NCBI GenBank assembly: GCA_044344715.1
Contig: JBIJCI010000057.1
Location: 1 to 8,753 of the forward strand
Reading direction: 5' to 3'
Source of the DNA: F1-60-MAGs027 sp044344715
Lineage (GTDB): Bacteria > Actinomycetota > Acidimicrobiia > Acidimicrobiales > Ilumatobacteraceae
Length of the DNA stretch: 8,753 nt
Below, piece by piece: positions 1 to 7,279 of this stretch (position 1 is its first letter; the number at the start of each line of letters is the position of its first letter). The position numbers and the translations under genes are program-made. Under the pieces are notes generated by a model. The model worked only from the letters and a program-made list of their open reading frames with translations, did not search any database and had not been told where the DNA came from.

Positions 1-2
1 AC

Positions 3-1760
3 AGAGAGCCGACCAGTGTGCTGGAGCGGGATCCGGCAATGCTCGGCACGCGGTGGTGGCGCGACGGCACCCTGAACTTCACCGAACAGGTGCTCCGAAT
101 GGCGGAAGGTCACGAATCTGAGGTGGTAATCGTCGGCTACTCCGACTCGCGAGAACGTATCGAATTGACGTGGACGCAATTGTTGAACCTGATATCCCAC
201 TATCAGTCGGTCCTGGAGTCCGAGGGGCTGCAAACGGGGGACAGGGTCGCGGCGTTCCTGCCGAACGTTCCCGAGACCATCGCGATCTTCCTCGCCTGTG
301 CCGCCCGCGGTATCGCATTCTCCTCGTGTCCACCGGAGTTCGGCGAGGATGCGGTAATCAGCCGACTCGGCCAGATCGAACCTGCCCTGCTGTTCTACGT
401 CGATCGTTACCGGTACGCACGGAGGGAACACGACAAGACGTCGGTCGTGTCGCGGATTCTGTCGGCACTTCCCTCGGTTCGGGCGACGCGGCGCGTCGAA
501 CTTCTCTCGGTCGACGAATTGCGGCGGAACATGGACGAGGGGGGCACGGTGAGGATCACTCCCGTGCCGTCCGACCATCCCCTCTACGTTCTCTACTCGT
601 CGGGCACGACCGGACTTCCCAAGCCGATCATCCACGGTCATGCGGGCATCCTCCACGAGCACCTGAAGATCATGTCGTTGCATCATGACCTCCGGCACGG
701 CGAGCGATTCATGTGGTACTCCACCACCGGCTGGGTGATGTGGAACTACCTCGTCTCGGCCCTGCTCGTCGGTACGACGATCGTCTGTTACGACGGTGAT
801 CCGGCGCACCCCGACCTCTCACGGTTGTGGTCGGTGGCCAGCGACGAACGGCTCACCATGATCGGGCTCGGCGCAAACTTCATCAACAATTGCCTGAAAT
901 CCGGCCTCGAGCCCCGCAGTCGCTTCGCCCTCGGTTCGTTGCGCATCGTGGGGTCGACGGGATCACCCCTGGCCGCCGACGGGTACCGATGGGTGAAGGA
1001 ACACGTCAGTGAACGGGCGGCGGTCCACAGCATCTGTGGTGGCACCGACGTGGGGAGCGCATTCCTCGGGATGTCCCCACTGCTGCCGATTCGGGCCGGG
1101 GAGATGTCGTGCGCGCTCCTCGGTGCCGACGTGAGGTCGTTGCGGAGTGACGGCACCGAGTGCGATGCCGGCGAGACCGGCGAGCTCGTGATCGCCACCC
1201 CGATGCCCTCGATGCCGGTCGGTTTCTGGAACGACCCGGACTCGAGACGGTTGCGAGCGTCGTACTTCGAGGACTTCCCCGGTAAGTGGCGACACGGGGA
1301 CTGGATCACGTTCTTCGACGACGGCATGGCGGTGGTGACCGGTCGCTCGGATGCGACGCTGAACCGTGGTGGCGTACGCATCGGTACGGCCGAGTTCTAC
1401 AACGTCATCGAGTCGATCCCGTTCGTAGTGGACAGCTTGGTCGTGCACTTCGCTGCACCCGGCGAGGACCTCGGGAAACTGCTGCTGTTCGTGCAGACGA
1501 ACGGCGACGAACTCAGCCAGGACCAACGCACGACCCTGGTGAACGAGTTGCGGACGCGACTGTCGCCCCGTCACTTACCCGACGACATCTACGTGGTCCC
1601 GATGATTCCCCGTACGCTCTCGGGCAAGAAGCTCGAGATCCCCGTGAAGAAGATCCTCCTCGGTGCGAATCCCGTGGACGTGTGCTCGCTCGACTCGCTG
1701 CAGAACGCCGGTGCCCTCGACGAGTTCGTGCGTCTGCGCGACGTCCTCCCCCGCGACTAG
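3..1760 (+). CDS. Acetoacetyl-CoA synthetase-like acyl-CoA ligase (5' partial)
   Basis: This is an adenylate-forming enzyme of the ANL superfamily that probably activates acetoacetate (ATP + CoA to acetoacetyl-CoA + AMP + PPi) in the cytoplasm. Taking the GTG at 18 as residue 1, the P-loop YSSGTTGLPKP begins at residue 193, WYSTTGWVMWNYL at 233, GGTD at 341, the hinge GRSDATLNRGGVRIG at 442, and the C-terminal RTLSGKK carries the expected catalytic lysine near 537. The forms GGTDVGSAF and LNRGGVRIGTAE are characteristic of acetoacetyl-CoA synthetases rather than acetyl-CoA synthetases. The family is usually about 650 residues. Only about 585 are seen and the reading frame stays open to the left edge, so the first 70 or so residues lie outside the window and GTG 18 is probably not the true start. 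The product RWWRDGTLNFTEQVLR matches the usual early family region. Its stop overlaps the convergent carotenoid oxygenase stop. A different short acyl substrate remains possible. Confidence 0.88.
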   Translation, partial: REPTSVLERDPAMLGTRWWRDGTLNFTEQVLRMAEGHESEVVIVGYSDSRERIELTWTQLLNLISHYQSVLESEGLQTGDRVAAFLPNVPETIAIFLACAARGIAFSSCPPEFGEDAVISRLGQIEPALLFYVDRYRYARREHDKTSVVSRILSALPSVRATRRVELLSVDELRRNMDEGGTVRITPVPSDHPLYVLYSSGTTGLPKPIIHGHAGILHEHLKIMSLHHDLRHGERFMWYSTTGWVMWNYLVSALLVGTTIVCYDGDPAHPDLSRLWSVASDERLTMIGLGANFINNCLKSGLEPRSRFALGSLRIVGSTGSPLAADGYRWVKEHVSERAAVHSICGGTDVGSAFLGMSPLLPIRAGEMSCALLGADVRSLRSDGTECDAGETGELVIATPMPSMPVGFWNDPDSRRLRASYFEDFPGKWRHGDWITFFDDGMAVVTGRSDATLNRGGVRIGTAEFYNVIESIPFVVDSLVVHFAAPGEDLGKLLLFVQTNGDELSQDQRTTLVNELRTRLSPRHLPDDIYVVPMIPRTLSGKKLEIPVKKILLGANPVDVCSLDSLQNAGALDEFVRLRDVLPRD

Positions 1761-3109
1761 TCGGTCACCCAGTTTCCGTGGAATCCGTTGGGCACGCGCA
1801 CCGGTAGGTGCACGACCGCAACGGGGTCGTCGGTGATTCCCTGCGCGTCGAAGATCGCGAGATCGGAGGTGTCGCTCTGCGTGTCGTGACGCAGCGCCAT
1901 CACCCACCCGTCGTCCTCTTCCTTCGCCCCCGGACGGGGCACGAACACCGGCTCGCCGTAGCCGTAGCGCGGCTGGTCGGTGCGGTACTGCACCGAGCCG
2001 CTGTCGACGTCGGTCTTCATCAGCGTGTCCTGCGCGAATCCTGTGCCGACACCCGCCGAGTAGCCGAAGCGGTAACGGCGTCCCATCAGCCCCTCGTTGA
2101 CGCGCGGGAATTCCTGGGGTCGCTCGTTCACCACGCTGCTGCGCGCCGTACGCGTCGTGGCGTTGAGGCGCCAGCGCACGAGCACGGGGTCGCCCTCGTT
2201 GGGTCCGCGACGGTCACGGTCGAATACCCGCGGGTGTCGCACGGCATCGAGCACCACCTCGTCACCGTCGTCGTAGGCGTTCATCGGATGGAAGATGTAG
2301 CACGGGTCGACGGAGATCCATCGCACGTCGGCCGCCCCGCCCTCGCGCGGTAGGAGACCGATCCGCGCCTCGTACTCGGCGTCCCAGAAGTAGGGGAACC
2401 GGGTGCCCTTCATTGCCGCGTCGAGGTTGAAGACGCACGGGAGGTCGAAGATCAGCACGTACTTCTCCGTGATCGCCAGGTCGTGCAGCATCGGTCCACC
2501 CGGCAACGGAATATCGATGTGACGGCGCACCTTGCCCGTGGTGTCGACCACGAGGTACTGCACCTGGTTGCCCCATCCCCAGTAGTACGCCATCACGTGA
2601 AGTTCCCCGGTCTTCGGGTCGCGCTTGGGGTGTGCAGAGAACGAGTGCGGCAGCGTTCCACCGAAACTCGACACCTGCAGCGTGTCGAGCTCGTAGGAGA
2701 GTTCGACCGGCGGCGAGCCACCCTCGACGATTGCGAAGGTGCGTCCGGCGTGCCCGATGATGCTGGTGTTCGCCGAGAACGACGGATGTCCGTCCGGCCA
2801 CTCCGAGGGCGGTGGGGTTCCGCCGAGCACGGCGCACACGTCCTGTGTGCGTACCCACCGGTTGCGGTACCACTTCGCGTGTCCGTCATCGAGGCGGATG
2901 CCGTGCACCATGCCGTGCCCGAGGAACCAGTGGTAACTCTGCTCGTCGACTGCACCGGCCGGGTTCGGGCCGTTGCGCATGTAGCGGCCGGAGAGTTCGG
3001 TGGGGATCCGTCCCGTCACGCGCAGGTCGGTGACCGTCACCTCCGTGTTGACGGGCGCCAGGTTGTTGGCGAGGTAGGGGTTGGACGAGGGTCGCTCAAT
3101 GGTGCTCAT
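1757..3109 (-). CDS. Carotenoid oxygenase family protein (RPE65/CCD-type)
   Basis: This is a non-haem iron dioxygenase of the carotenoid/lignostilbene cleavage family, which splits a C=C bond of an apocarotenoid or stilbene-like substrate into two carbonyl products. The 450-residue length is normal. The four iron-binding histidines are visible: H160 (SFSAHPKRDP), H209 (MLHDLAIT), H274 (YIFHPMNAYDD) and H443 (GFHGNW, seven residues from the C-terminus). The family signatures GRYMRNGPNP (41-50) and YHWFLGHGMVHGI (59-71) are present, as is a second-shell-type glutamate at E340. The start is well supported: ATG preceded by GGAGG with a 5-nt spacer. It lies 39 bp downstream of the Baeyer-Villiger monooxygenase on the same strand, so the two are probably co-transcribed, with a 19-bp palindrome in the gap. 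No signal peptide is seen, so it is likely cytoplasmic. The natural substrate cannot be read from the sequence. Confidence 0.93.
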   Translation of the reverse strand: MSTIERPSSNPYLANNLAPVNTEVTVTDLRVTGRIPTELSGRYMRNGPNPAGAVDEQSYHWFLGHGMVHGIRLDDGHAKWYRNRWVRTQDVCAVLGGTPPPSEWPDGHPSFSANTSIIGHAGRTFAIVEGGSPPVELSYELDTLQVSSFGGTLPHSFSAHPKRDPKTGELHVMAYYWGWGNQVQYLVVDTTGKVRRHIDIPLPGGPMLHDLAITEKYVLIFDLPCVFNLDAAMKGTRFPYFWDAEYEARIGLLPREGGAADVRWISVDPCYIFHPMNAYDDGDEVVLDAVRHPRVFDRDRRGPNEGDPVLVRWRLNATTRTARSSVVNERPQEFPRVNEGLMGRRYRFGYSAGVGTGFAQDTLMKTDVDSGSVQYRTDQPRYGYGEPVFVPRPGAKEEDDGWVMALRHDTQSDTSDLAIFDAQGITDDPVAVVHLPVRVPNGFHGNWVTD

Positions 3110-3136
3110 GGTTGCCTCCGGGCCTGAAAGTGAGCG

Positions 3137-3155
3137 TACTTGACGATGTCAAGTA
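3137..3155. promoter_or_regulatory. 19-bp perfect palindrome, candidate operator
   Basis: The sequence TACTTGACgatGTCAAGTA has perfect 8-bp arms around a 3-nt centre. It covers the monooxygenase stop codon (TGA at 3149-3151 on the - strand) and ends about 27 bp upstream of the oxygenase start. Length and symmetry suit a dimeric repressor such as a TetR- or GntR-type protein. As RNA it could instead form a short hairpin that attenuates or stabilises the transcript between the two genes. No T-run follows it on either strand, so a classical terminator is less likely. Regulator and function are inferred. Confidence 0.5.
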
Positions 3156-4747
3156 GCGAATCCGCGGTAGCCGTTCTGCGCCACATCAGCACAGTGCTGG
3201 GCGTAGGCCGGGAAGCCGGGCAGGGGCATGAACACCCGCGGTTTCCCCGGCACGTTGGCGCCGAGGTACCACGAGCTGCACGAGGTGTAGAGGGTCATCC
3301 CGGCGACCGCATTCACGTGCTCCACCCAACGGGCCTGCGCGTCGGCGTGCGCCTCGATCGTCGGTTTGCCGTTCGCCCGCATCCAGTCGATGCAGTCGGT
3401 GATCCATTCCACGTGGTGCTGGATCGACACAATCATGTTGGTCAGCACGGACGGACTCCCCGGACCGGTAACCGTGAAGAGGTTCGGGAAGCCGTGCACC
3501 GATAGGCCGAGGTAGTTGACCGGCCCCGCCGACCACGCCTCGCTCAGCGGGACACCGTCGCGCCCGACGATGTCGATCTTCTGGATGGCACCGGTCATCG
3601 CGTCGAATCCGGTGGCGAACACGACCGAGTCGCACACCAGCTCCTCACCACCCAGCACGATGCCACGTTCGGTGAAGCGATCGATCGGCCGTTCACGAAG
3701 GTCGACGAGCGATACGTTCGGCCGGTTGAACGTGTCGTAGTAGTCGGTGTCGACGCACAGGCGCTTGCAGCCGATCACCGAGCCGGGCACGAGTTTGCGC
3801 GCCGACACGGGGTCGCGGACGATCGAGCGGATCTTGTCGCGCACGAAATCGGCGATCAACCGGTTCGATTCGGGATTCGTGAGTGCATCGTTGAATGCAC
3901 CGAGGAACAGCAAACCGCCCTTGCGCCAGCGTTCCTCGAGTGCCGCTCGTCGCTCGTCGTCGCCCACGTCGCGGGCACCGTGCGGTCCGGTCGGCGTGTC
4001 GCCGCCGAGCGCGGCACGGGTGAGAGCGTTCTTGCGGCGGAACTCCGCGTAGTTGGCCTTGACGTCCGCCACGTACGAGGGTTCGAGCTTCCTGTTGCGC
4101 GCAGGAATGGAGTAGGCGGGTGTTCGCTGCAGCACCGTGAGGTGCGCGGCCTGCCCGGCGATGATCGGAATCGACTGGACTCCCGACGATCCCGTACCGA
4201 TCACCGCCACGCGTTGACCACTGAAGTCGACTCCCTCGTGCGGCCAATCACCGGTGTGGTAGGTGCGGCCACCATAGAGATGGTCGTCGGTGAAGCGTGG
4301 TCGGTTGGCCGACGACAGGCATCCGGTGGCGAGCACGACGAAGCGTGCATTGAACACCGATGCTTCCTGGCCCGCCGTCGAAACCTGCCACGAGTCCCCG
4401 GTCCAGCGGAGCCTGGTGACGGTGGTGTTGAATCGGATGTCGCGCCGCAGGTCGAACCGGTCGGCGACGTGTTCGGCGTAGCGCAGGATCTCGGGCTGGG
4501 TCGCGTACTTCTCCGACCATTCCCACTCCTGTTGCAGCTCGTCGGAGAACTGGTAGGAGTACTCCAGGCTCGGCACGTCGCAACGGGCCCCGGGGTAGCG
4601 GTTCCAGTACCACGTGCCGCCCACGCCGCCCCCGCGCTCGAGTACGCGGGCCGTGAATCCGGCCTCGCGGGCACGGTGCAGCATGTACATGCCCGCGAAT
4701 CCCGCTCCGACGATCGCAACGTCGACCGAGTCGCCACCCGCCTCCAT
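3149..4747 (-). CDS. Class I flavin-containing Baeyer-Villiger monooxygenase
   Basis: This FAD- and NADPH-dependent monooxygenase resembles cyclohexanone/phenylacetone monooxygenases and should insert oxygen next to a ketone to give an ester or lactone. Numbering residues from a GTG at 4771, it has the FAD Rossmann motif GAGFAG (22-27), the long BVMO fingerprint GGTWYWNRYPGARCD (51-65), the short fingerprint YGGRTYHTGDWP (166-177, with Y in place of the first F), and the NADPH Rossmann motif GTGSSG (192-197). Further on are VTGPGSPSVLTNM and WYLGANVPGKPRVFMP, both typical of the family. About 530-540 residues is normal length. I prefer the ATG at 4747 (532 residues): it leaves a usual short N-terminus before the Rossmann fold, and a promoter-like sequence ends exactly six bases upstream. 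The GTG at 4771 would add eight residues. It is divergent from the unknown gene at 4795 and lies upstream of the carotenoid oxygenase, which hints that the two act in one pathway, perhaps on a ketone released by C=C cleavage. Confidence 0.93.
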   Translation of the reverse strand: MEAGGDSVDVAIVGAGFAGMYMLHRAREAGFTARVLERGGGVGGTWYWNRYPGARCDVPSLEYSYQFSDELQQEWEWSEKYATQPEILRYAEHVADRFDLRRDIRFNTTVTRLRWTGDSWQVSTAGQEASVFNARFVVLATGCLSSANRPRFTDDHLYGGRTYHTGDWPHEGVDFSGQRVAVIGTGSSGVQSIPIIAGQAAHLTVLQRTPAYSIPARNRKLEPSYVADVKANYAEFRRKNALTRAALGGDTPTGPHGARDVGDDERRAALEERWRKGGLLFLGAFNDALTNPESNRLIADFVRDKIRSIVRDPVSARKLVPGSVIGCKRLCVDTDYYDTFNRPNVSLVDLRERPIDRFTERGIVLGGEELVCDSVVFATGFDAMTGAIQKIDIVGRDGVPLSEAWSAGPVNYLGLSVHGFPNLFTVTGPGSPSVLTNMIVSIQHHVEWITDCIDWMRANGKPTIEAHADAQARWVEHVNAVAGMTLYTSCSSWYLGANVPGKPRVFMPLPGFPAYAQHCADVAQNGYRGFAT

Positions 4748-4752
4748 ACGTA

Positions 4753-4797
4753 CATTGTTGCCGACGACCACTACGGTGAGTCAACGGGGCAACGATG
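4753..4797. repeat. Inverted repeat spanning the divergent promoter
   Basis: CATTGTTGCC (4753-4762) and GGCAACGATG (4788-4797) are inverted copies matching at 9 of 10 positions, separated by 25 bp. One arm overlaps the proposed -10 of the monooxygenase and the other overlaps the start codon of the unknown gene, so a protein bound to both could control the two divergent genes together. Chance cannot be excluded for arms of this size. Confidence 0.35.
4754..4784 (-). promoter_or_regulatory. Putative promoter of the monooxygenase gene (leaderless)
   Basis: Reading the - strand, TTGACT (complement of 4779-4784) is followed after 19 bp by AACAAT (complement of 4754-4759), then six bases and the ATG at 4747. 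The -35 matches TTGACA at 5 of 6 positions and the -10 matches TATAAT at 4 of 6. The 19-bp spacer is longer than ideal. If it is correct, transcription begins at or next to the ATG and the mRNA is leaderless, which fits the absence of a Shine-Dalgarno sequence. Leaderless mRNAs are common in actinobacteria. The assignment is tentative. Confidence 0.35.
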
Positions 4798-5430
4798 ACC
4801 ACGAACGCTGGCGCGCGACTGATCGACGGCATGCGCGGGGTGCGCTACGGCGAGGTGCTGCCGGTCTACCTGCGCGACGACGGCCTGCATGCGGAGGTCT
4901 ACGGCACCCAGCTGTTGAACGACTGCCCGCAGCACCTCTGGGAGAAGCTCGATGCGACGTCGATCGCCACCGAGTTGGGTGCGGTGTTCGTCAAGCTCAA
5001 CGGTCCGCGGCGGTGGGTGCTCGACGGTCTCGGCACGAAGGTTGCGCCCGCCGAGCCGGTGATCCGCGAGTTCGGCGGCATCCAGTTCCGTCGCATCGCG
5101 ACCATTGCGCTGGGTGACAAACCAGGCGCCGGGCCGTACACCGAGAATCGGGTCAACCGCGGGGCCGTTTTTTACTTCGATGCCGGGAAACCGGTGTACG
5201 AATTGGTCGATCCGAGCGGCAAGGCCTATGTGATGCAGGCGTTGTGCATGGGTGTCGATCCGTCGATGAGCGAGGACTCGCTACCGACGCTCGGTGACCG
5301 ACTGCGCAAGCCCTCCGGTTGGTCGTACCGCGTTCGAATCCTCGACGAGGAGCTCGTAGTCGACACCACGCGCTCCTTGGCCACCGTGCTGCAGGACGAG
5401 TTCGAGAACTCCTACACCCTGCCGTACTGA
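4795..5430 (+). CDS. Conserved protein of unknown function, 211 aa
   Basis: I do not recognise a named domain. The 211-residue product has no signal peptide, membrane segment or obvious metal site. Its most distinctive parts are VYGTQLLNDCPQHLWEKL (35-52), GPRRWVLDGLG (70-80), an alternating beta-rich middle (FGGIQFRRIATIALG, 93-107), and a C-terminal block KAYVMQALCMGVDP (143-156), LPTLGDRLRKPSGWSYRVRILDE (163-185), ATVLQDEFENSY (196-207). That C-terminal pattern resembles hypothetical proteins I recall from many bacteria, so the gene is probably real and conserved. Codon use matches its neighbours. It starts with ATG 47 bp from the preferred monooxygenase start on the opposite strand, sharing a promoter region with it. 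It ends one base from the stop of the convergent DUF2855 gene. Association with monooxygenase and oxygenase genes suggests a role in the same catabolic process, but no activity can be assigned. Confidence 0.82.
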   Translation: MTTNAGARLIDGMRGVRYGEVLPVYLRDDGLHAEVYGTQLLNDCPQHLWEKLDATSIATELGAVFVKLNGPRRWVLDGLGTKVAPAEPVIREFGGIQFRRIATIALGDKPGAGPYTENRVNRGAVFYFDAGKPVYELVDPSGKAYVMQALCMGVDPSMSEDSLPTLGDRLRKPSGWSYRVRILDEELVVDTTRSLATVLQDEFENSYTLPY

Positions 5431-5431
5431 C

Positions 5432-6481
5432 TCAGCCGAACGACACGATGTTGCCGACCTGCGGCTGCACCCGACCAGCGACGAGATCGTCGTAAAGGTC
5501 CCTGACGGCACCGGCACCGGTGGTGCGGCGAATCGTCATCCACGTGGCGCTGCCGTCGATGAAGACCGCGAGCGCGTCGGCGATACGGCGGTCGAGCACG
5601 TCGCGCCCCCACTCCTTGCCCCGCTTCGCGAGCTGTGAGGGAGCAAAGAAGAACTCCGGTCGTGGTGGGTGAACGCTGGCACCGCTGCGTTCGGCATCCC
5701 AGTGCGTTGCACCGACGCTGCACGAGTAGGCGACGGATCCGTCGAGGAGTCGGTGCACCTCCCCGACGATGCGCGGATTCCCGGCCATGTCGACCACGAT
5801 CGACCCGACGTTGGGTAGTTCGCCGATGTCGTCGTAGGACAGCACGCTGTCGTACTCTCCGAGGCCCCTCGTGAACCCGACGTTGCCCGCTGACGTGAGA
5901 CCGACCACCCTCAGGTGGGACGAGCGCTGCACGCAGTGGGCGAGGGCTATCGACGTCTTGCTCGATGCGCTGGTGATGAGCACTTGCTCGGCGCCGAGAT
6001 ACTCGCGCTCCCGGAGGAAGTCCTCCAGCAGGTACGAGGTGAGGAAGAGACCGCGCAGGATGAGGACGGCATCGTCGTTGACGGACGGTGTCGCATGCTC
6101 GAAGCTTCGGTAGGCCATGGCATGCTTCTCGCGCCATGGTGCCGCGTCGACGAACCCACCCTTCGAGGGCGATGCATGCACCACGTGGCGGTCGCCGAGC
6201 GGGAAGAATCCGAAGTAACGACCGCCAACGGCGATCTCCGGGTGGTTCGACTCCGTCACGACGCCGAAGCCCATCACCGGAAGGCGTCCCCAACCCGTCT
6301 CGGCGGGGAAGAACCCCCAGTAGTCGAGCAGGTCGCCGCTGAGCGCGTAACTGACGTTGTTCGATGTGAGAGCAGCCCGCTCGAGCGTCAACGCCACCTG
6401 TCCGTCGCCGAGCACGGTCGGTGCCGTCGTATCGACGAGGCGCGTCGAACGTATGTCGTGTCGGTCGATCTCGAGGTGCAC
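5432..6481 (-). CDS. DUF2855 family protein
   Basis: This 349-residue protein belongs to the DUF2855 family, whose members are distantly reminiscent of medium-chain dehydrogenase/reductases but have no assigned reaction that I know of. Recognisable features are TSNNVSYALSGDLLDYWGFFP (39-59), GWGRLPVMGFGVVTES (63-78), VGGRYFGFFPLGDR (85-98), and the nucleotide-binding-like segment VLITSASSKTSIALAHC (167-183), in which SASSKTS replaces a classical glycine-rich loop. Length is about normal. It starts with GTG at 6481, only one base after the TGA of the upstream DUF1330-like gene, so translation is almost certainly coupled and the two are one operon. Its stop is one base from that of the convergent unknown gene. 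A redox role on an enoyl or carbonyl intermediate of the locus is a reasonable guess only. Confidence 0.88.
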   Translation of the reverse strand: MHLEIDRHDIRSTRLVDTTAPTVLGDGQVALTLERAALTSNNVSYALSGDLLDYWGFFPAETGWGRLPVMGFGVVTESNHPEIAVGGRYFGFFPLGDRHVVHASPSKGGFVDAAPWREKHAMAYRSFEHATPSVNDDAVLILRGLFLTSYLLEDFLREREYLGAEQVLITSASSKTSIALAHCVQRSSHLRVVGLTSAGNVGFTRGLGEYDSVLSYDDIGELPNVGSIVVDMAGNPRIVGEVHRLLDGSVAYSCSVGATHWDAERSGASVHPPRPEFFFAPSQLAKRGKEWGRDVLDRRIADALAVFIDGSATWMTIRRTTGAGAVRDLYDDLVAGRVQPQVGNIVSFG

Positions 6482-6482
6482 G

Positions 6483-7199
6483 TCAGCCCCTGGTGATCGC
6501 GTCCATCGAGGCGCGAACGCCGATCACGTATGCATCACCGACGGTCAAGTGGGACGTCGATGCGATGGCCCGTTCCATCTCCGCTGCCGAGTCCACCACA
6601 ACGAACTGCACGGTGTCCCACGATCGGCCATCCCCGACGATGGTGCCCTCGGCGGAAAGGTTGACGGCTCCCGGGATCGCCGAGAAGGCGGATGCCCGAT
6701 CGTCGGTGCGACGTACGACCATCATGACGAGGTGTGCCTCGTCGGTCCTCGGTCGACCACGTCGGTCGAGCTCCTCGTCTTCCGGGCGACAAGAAACGAT
6801 GATCGTTCGCTGCATTCCGGCGGCCTTATGGACGTGCTTGTCGCTGAAGTCGCGCCGACTCTGCATGTCGATGAACGACTTCCGCGTCGCGTATCGGACG
6901 ACTGCGATCCGGTCCCAGTCCTCGTCTCCGGGACGGTTGCTGACGACGTCACCGACGAAGACGATGGTCGCGCCGATCTTGGCGAGAATCGACGCCGGGT
7001 TGTAGCGGTCGTCTGCCTCGCGGCCGCTGATCGGTTTGTCGACACTGGCGTCCTGCGTGTACTGCGCCACCTCGTGGTACTTCATGAGGTTGACCATGTA
7101 GATCGGGCCGTCGTCCTCCGGCGGGCGCGTGGCGAGCTGCACCGCGTAGTCCTTGTCGATGGTGCCGTACTTGTGTTTCAATCGCGGAGTGTCTGACAT
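6483..7199 (-). CDS. DUF1330-like tandem dimeric alpha/beta-barrel protein
   Basis: This 238-residue protein appears to hold two ferredoxin-like (dimeric alpha/beta-barrel) units. The N-terminal unit carries YMVNLMKY (34-41), a YNPASILAKIGATIVFVGDV segment (66-85), WDRIAVVRYATRKSFIDM (95-112) and HKAAGMQRT (124-132), a pattern like DUF1330 proteins. The C-terminal unit (about 143-235) repeats the layout more loosely (EAHLVMMVVRR, then WDTVQFVVVDSAAEMERAI). Such folds occur in small monooxygenases, isomerases and dehalogenases, but no catalytic residue can be named here. The ATG at 7199 is preceded by AGAGGCAGG, a plausible ribosome-binding region. It is the first gene of a two-gene operon with the DUF2855 gene, with one base between them. 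An inverted repeat lies 18 bp upstream and may be its operator. Confidence 0.82.
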   Translation of the reverse strand: MSDTPRLKHKYGTIDKDYAVQLATRPPEDDGPIYMVNLMKYHEVAQYTQDASVDKPISGREADDRYNPASILAKIGATIVFVGDVVSNRPGDEDWDRIAVVRYATRKSFIDMQSRRDFSDKHVHKAAGMQRTIIVSCRPEDEELDRRGRPRTDEAHLVMMVVRRTDDRASAFSAIPGAVNLSAEGTIVGDGRSWDTVQFVVVDSAAEMERAIASTSHLTVGDAYVIGVRASMDAITRG

Positions 7200-7216
7200 G
7201 TGAACCTGCCTCTGCG

Positions 7217-7240
7217 GCGAGCGTAGTTAGCCTTGCTCGC
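7217..7240. promoter_or_regulatory. Inverted repeat upstream of the DUF1330-like gene
   Basis: GCGAGC (7217-7222) and GCTCGC (7235-7240) are perfect 6-bp arms 12 bp apart, in the 80-bp gap between the DUF1330-like start and the tRNA. The position suits an operator for the - strand operon, or part of the promoter region of the + strand tRNA. No strong -10/-35 pair stands out. The arms are GC-rich and short, so this is tentative. Confidence 0.3.
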
Positions 7241-7279
7241 AGGCCGAGAGTCCGACGCTCAATGGCCCGAAAACCCAAT

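Noticed and set aside
788..1574. Long minus-strand open frames inside the ligase gene
   Set aside because: Shadows of a GC-rich coding region; translations show no domain while the + frame has all the family motifs.
7220..7240. Iron-regulator (DtxR/IdeR) box
   Set aside because: Only about eight bases (AGGCTAAC on the - strand) resemble one half of the consensus; the other half is absent.
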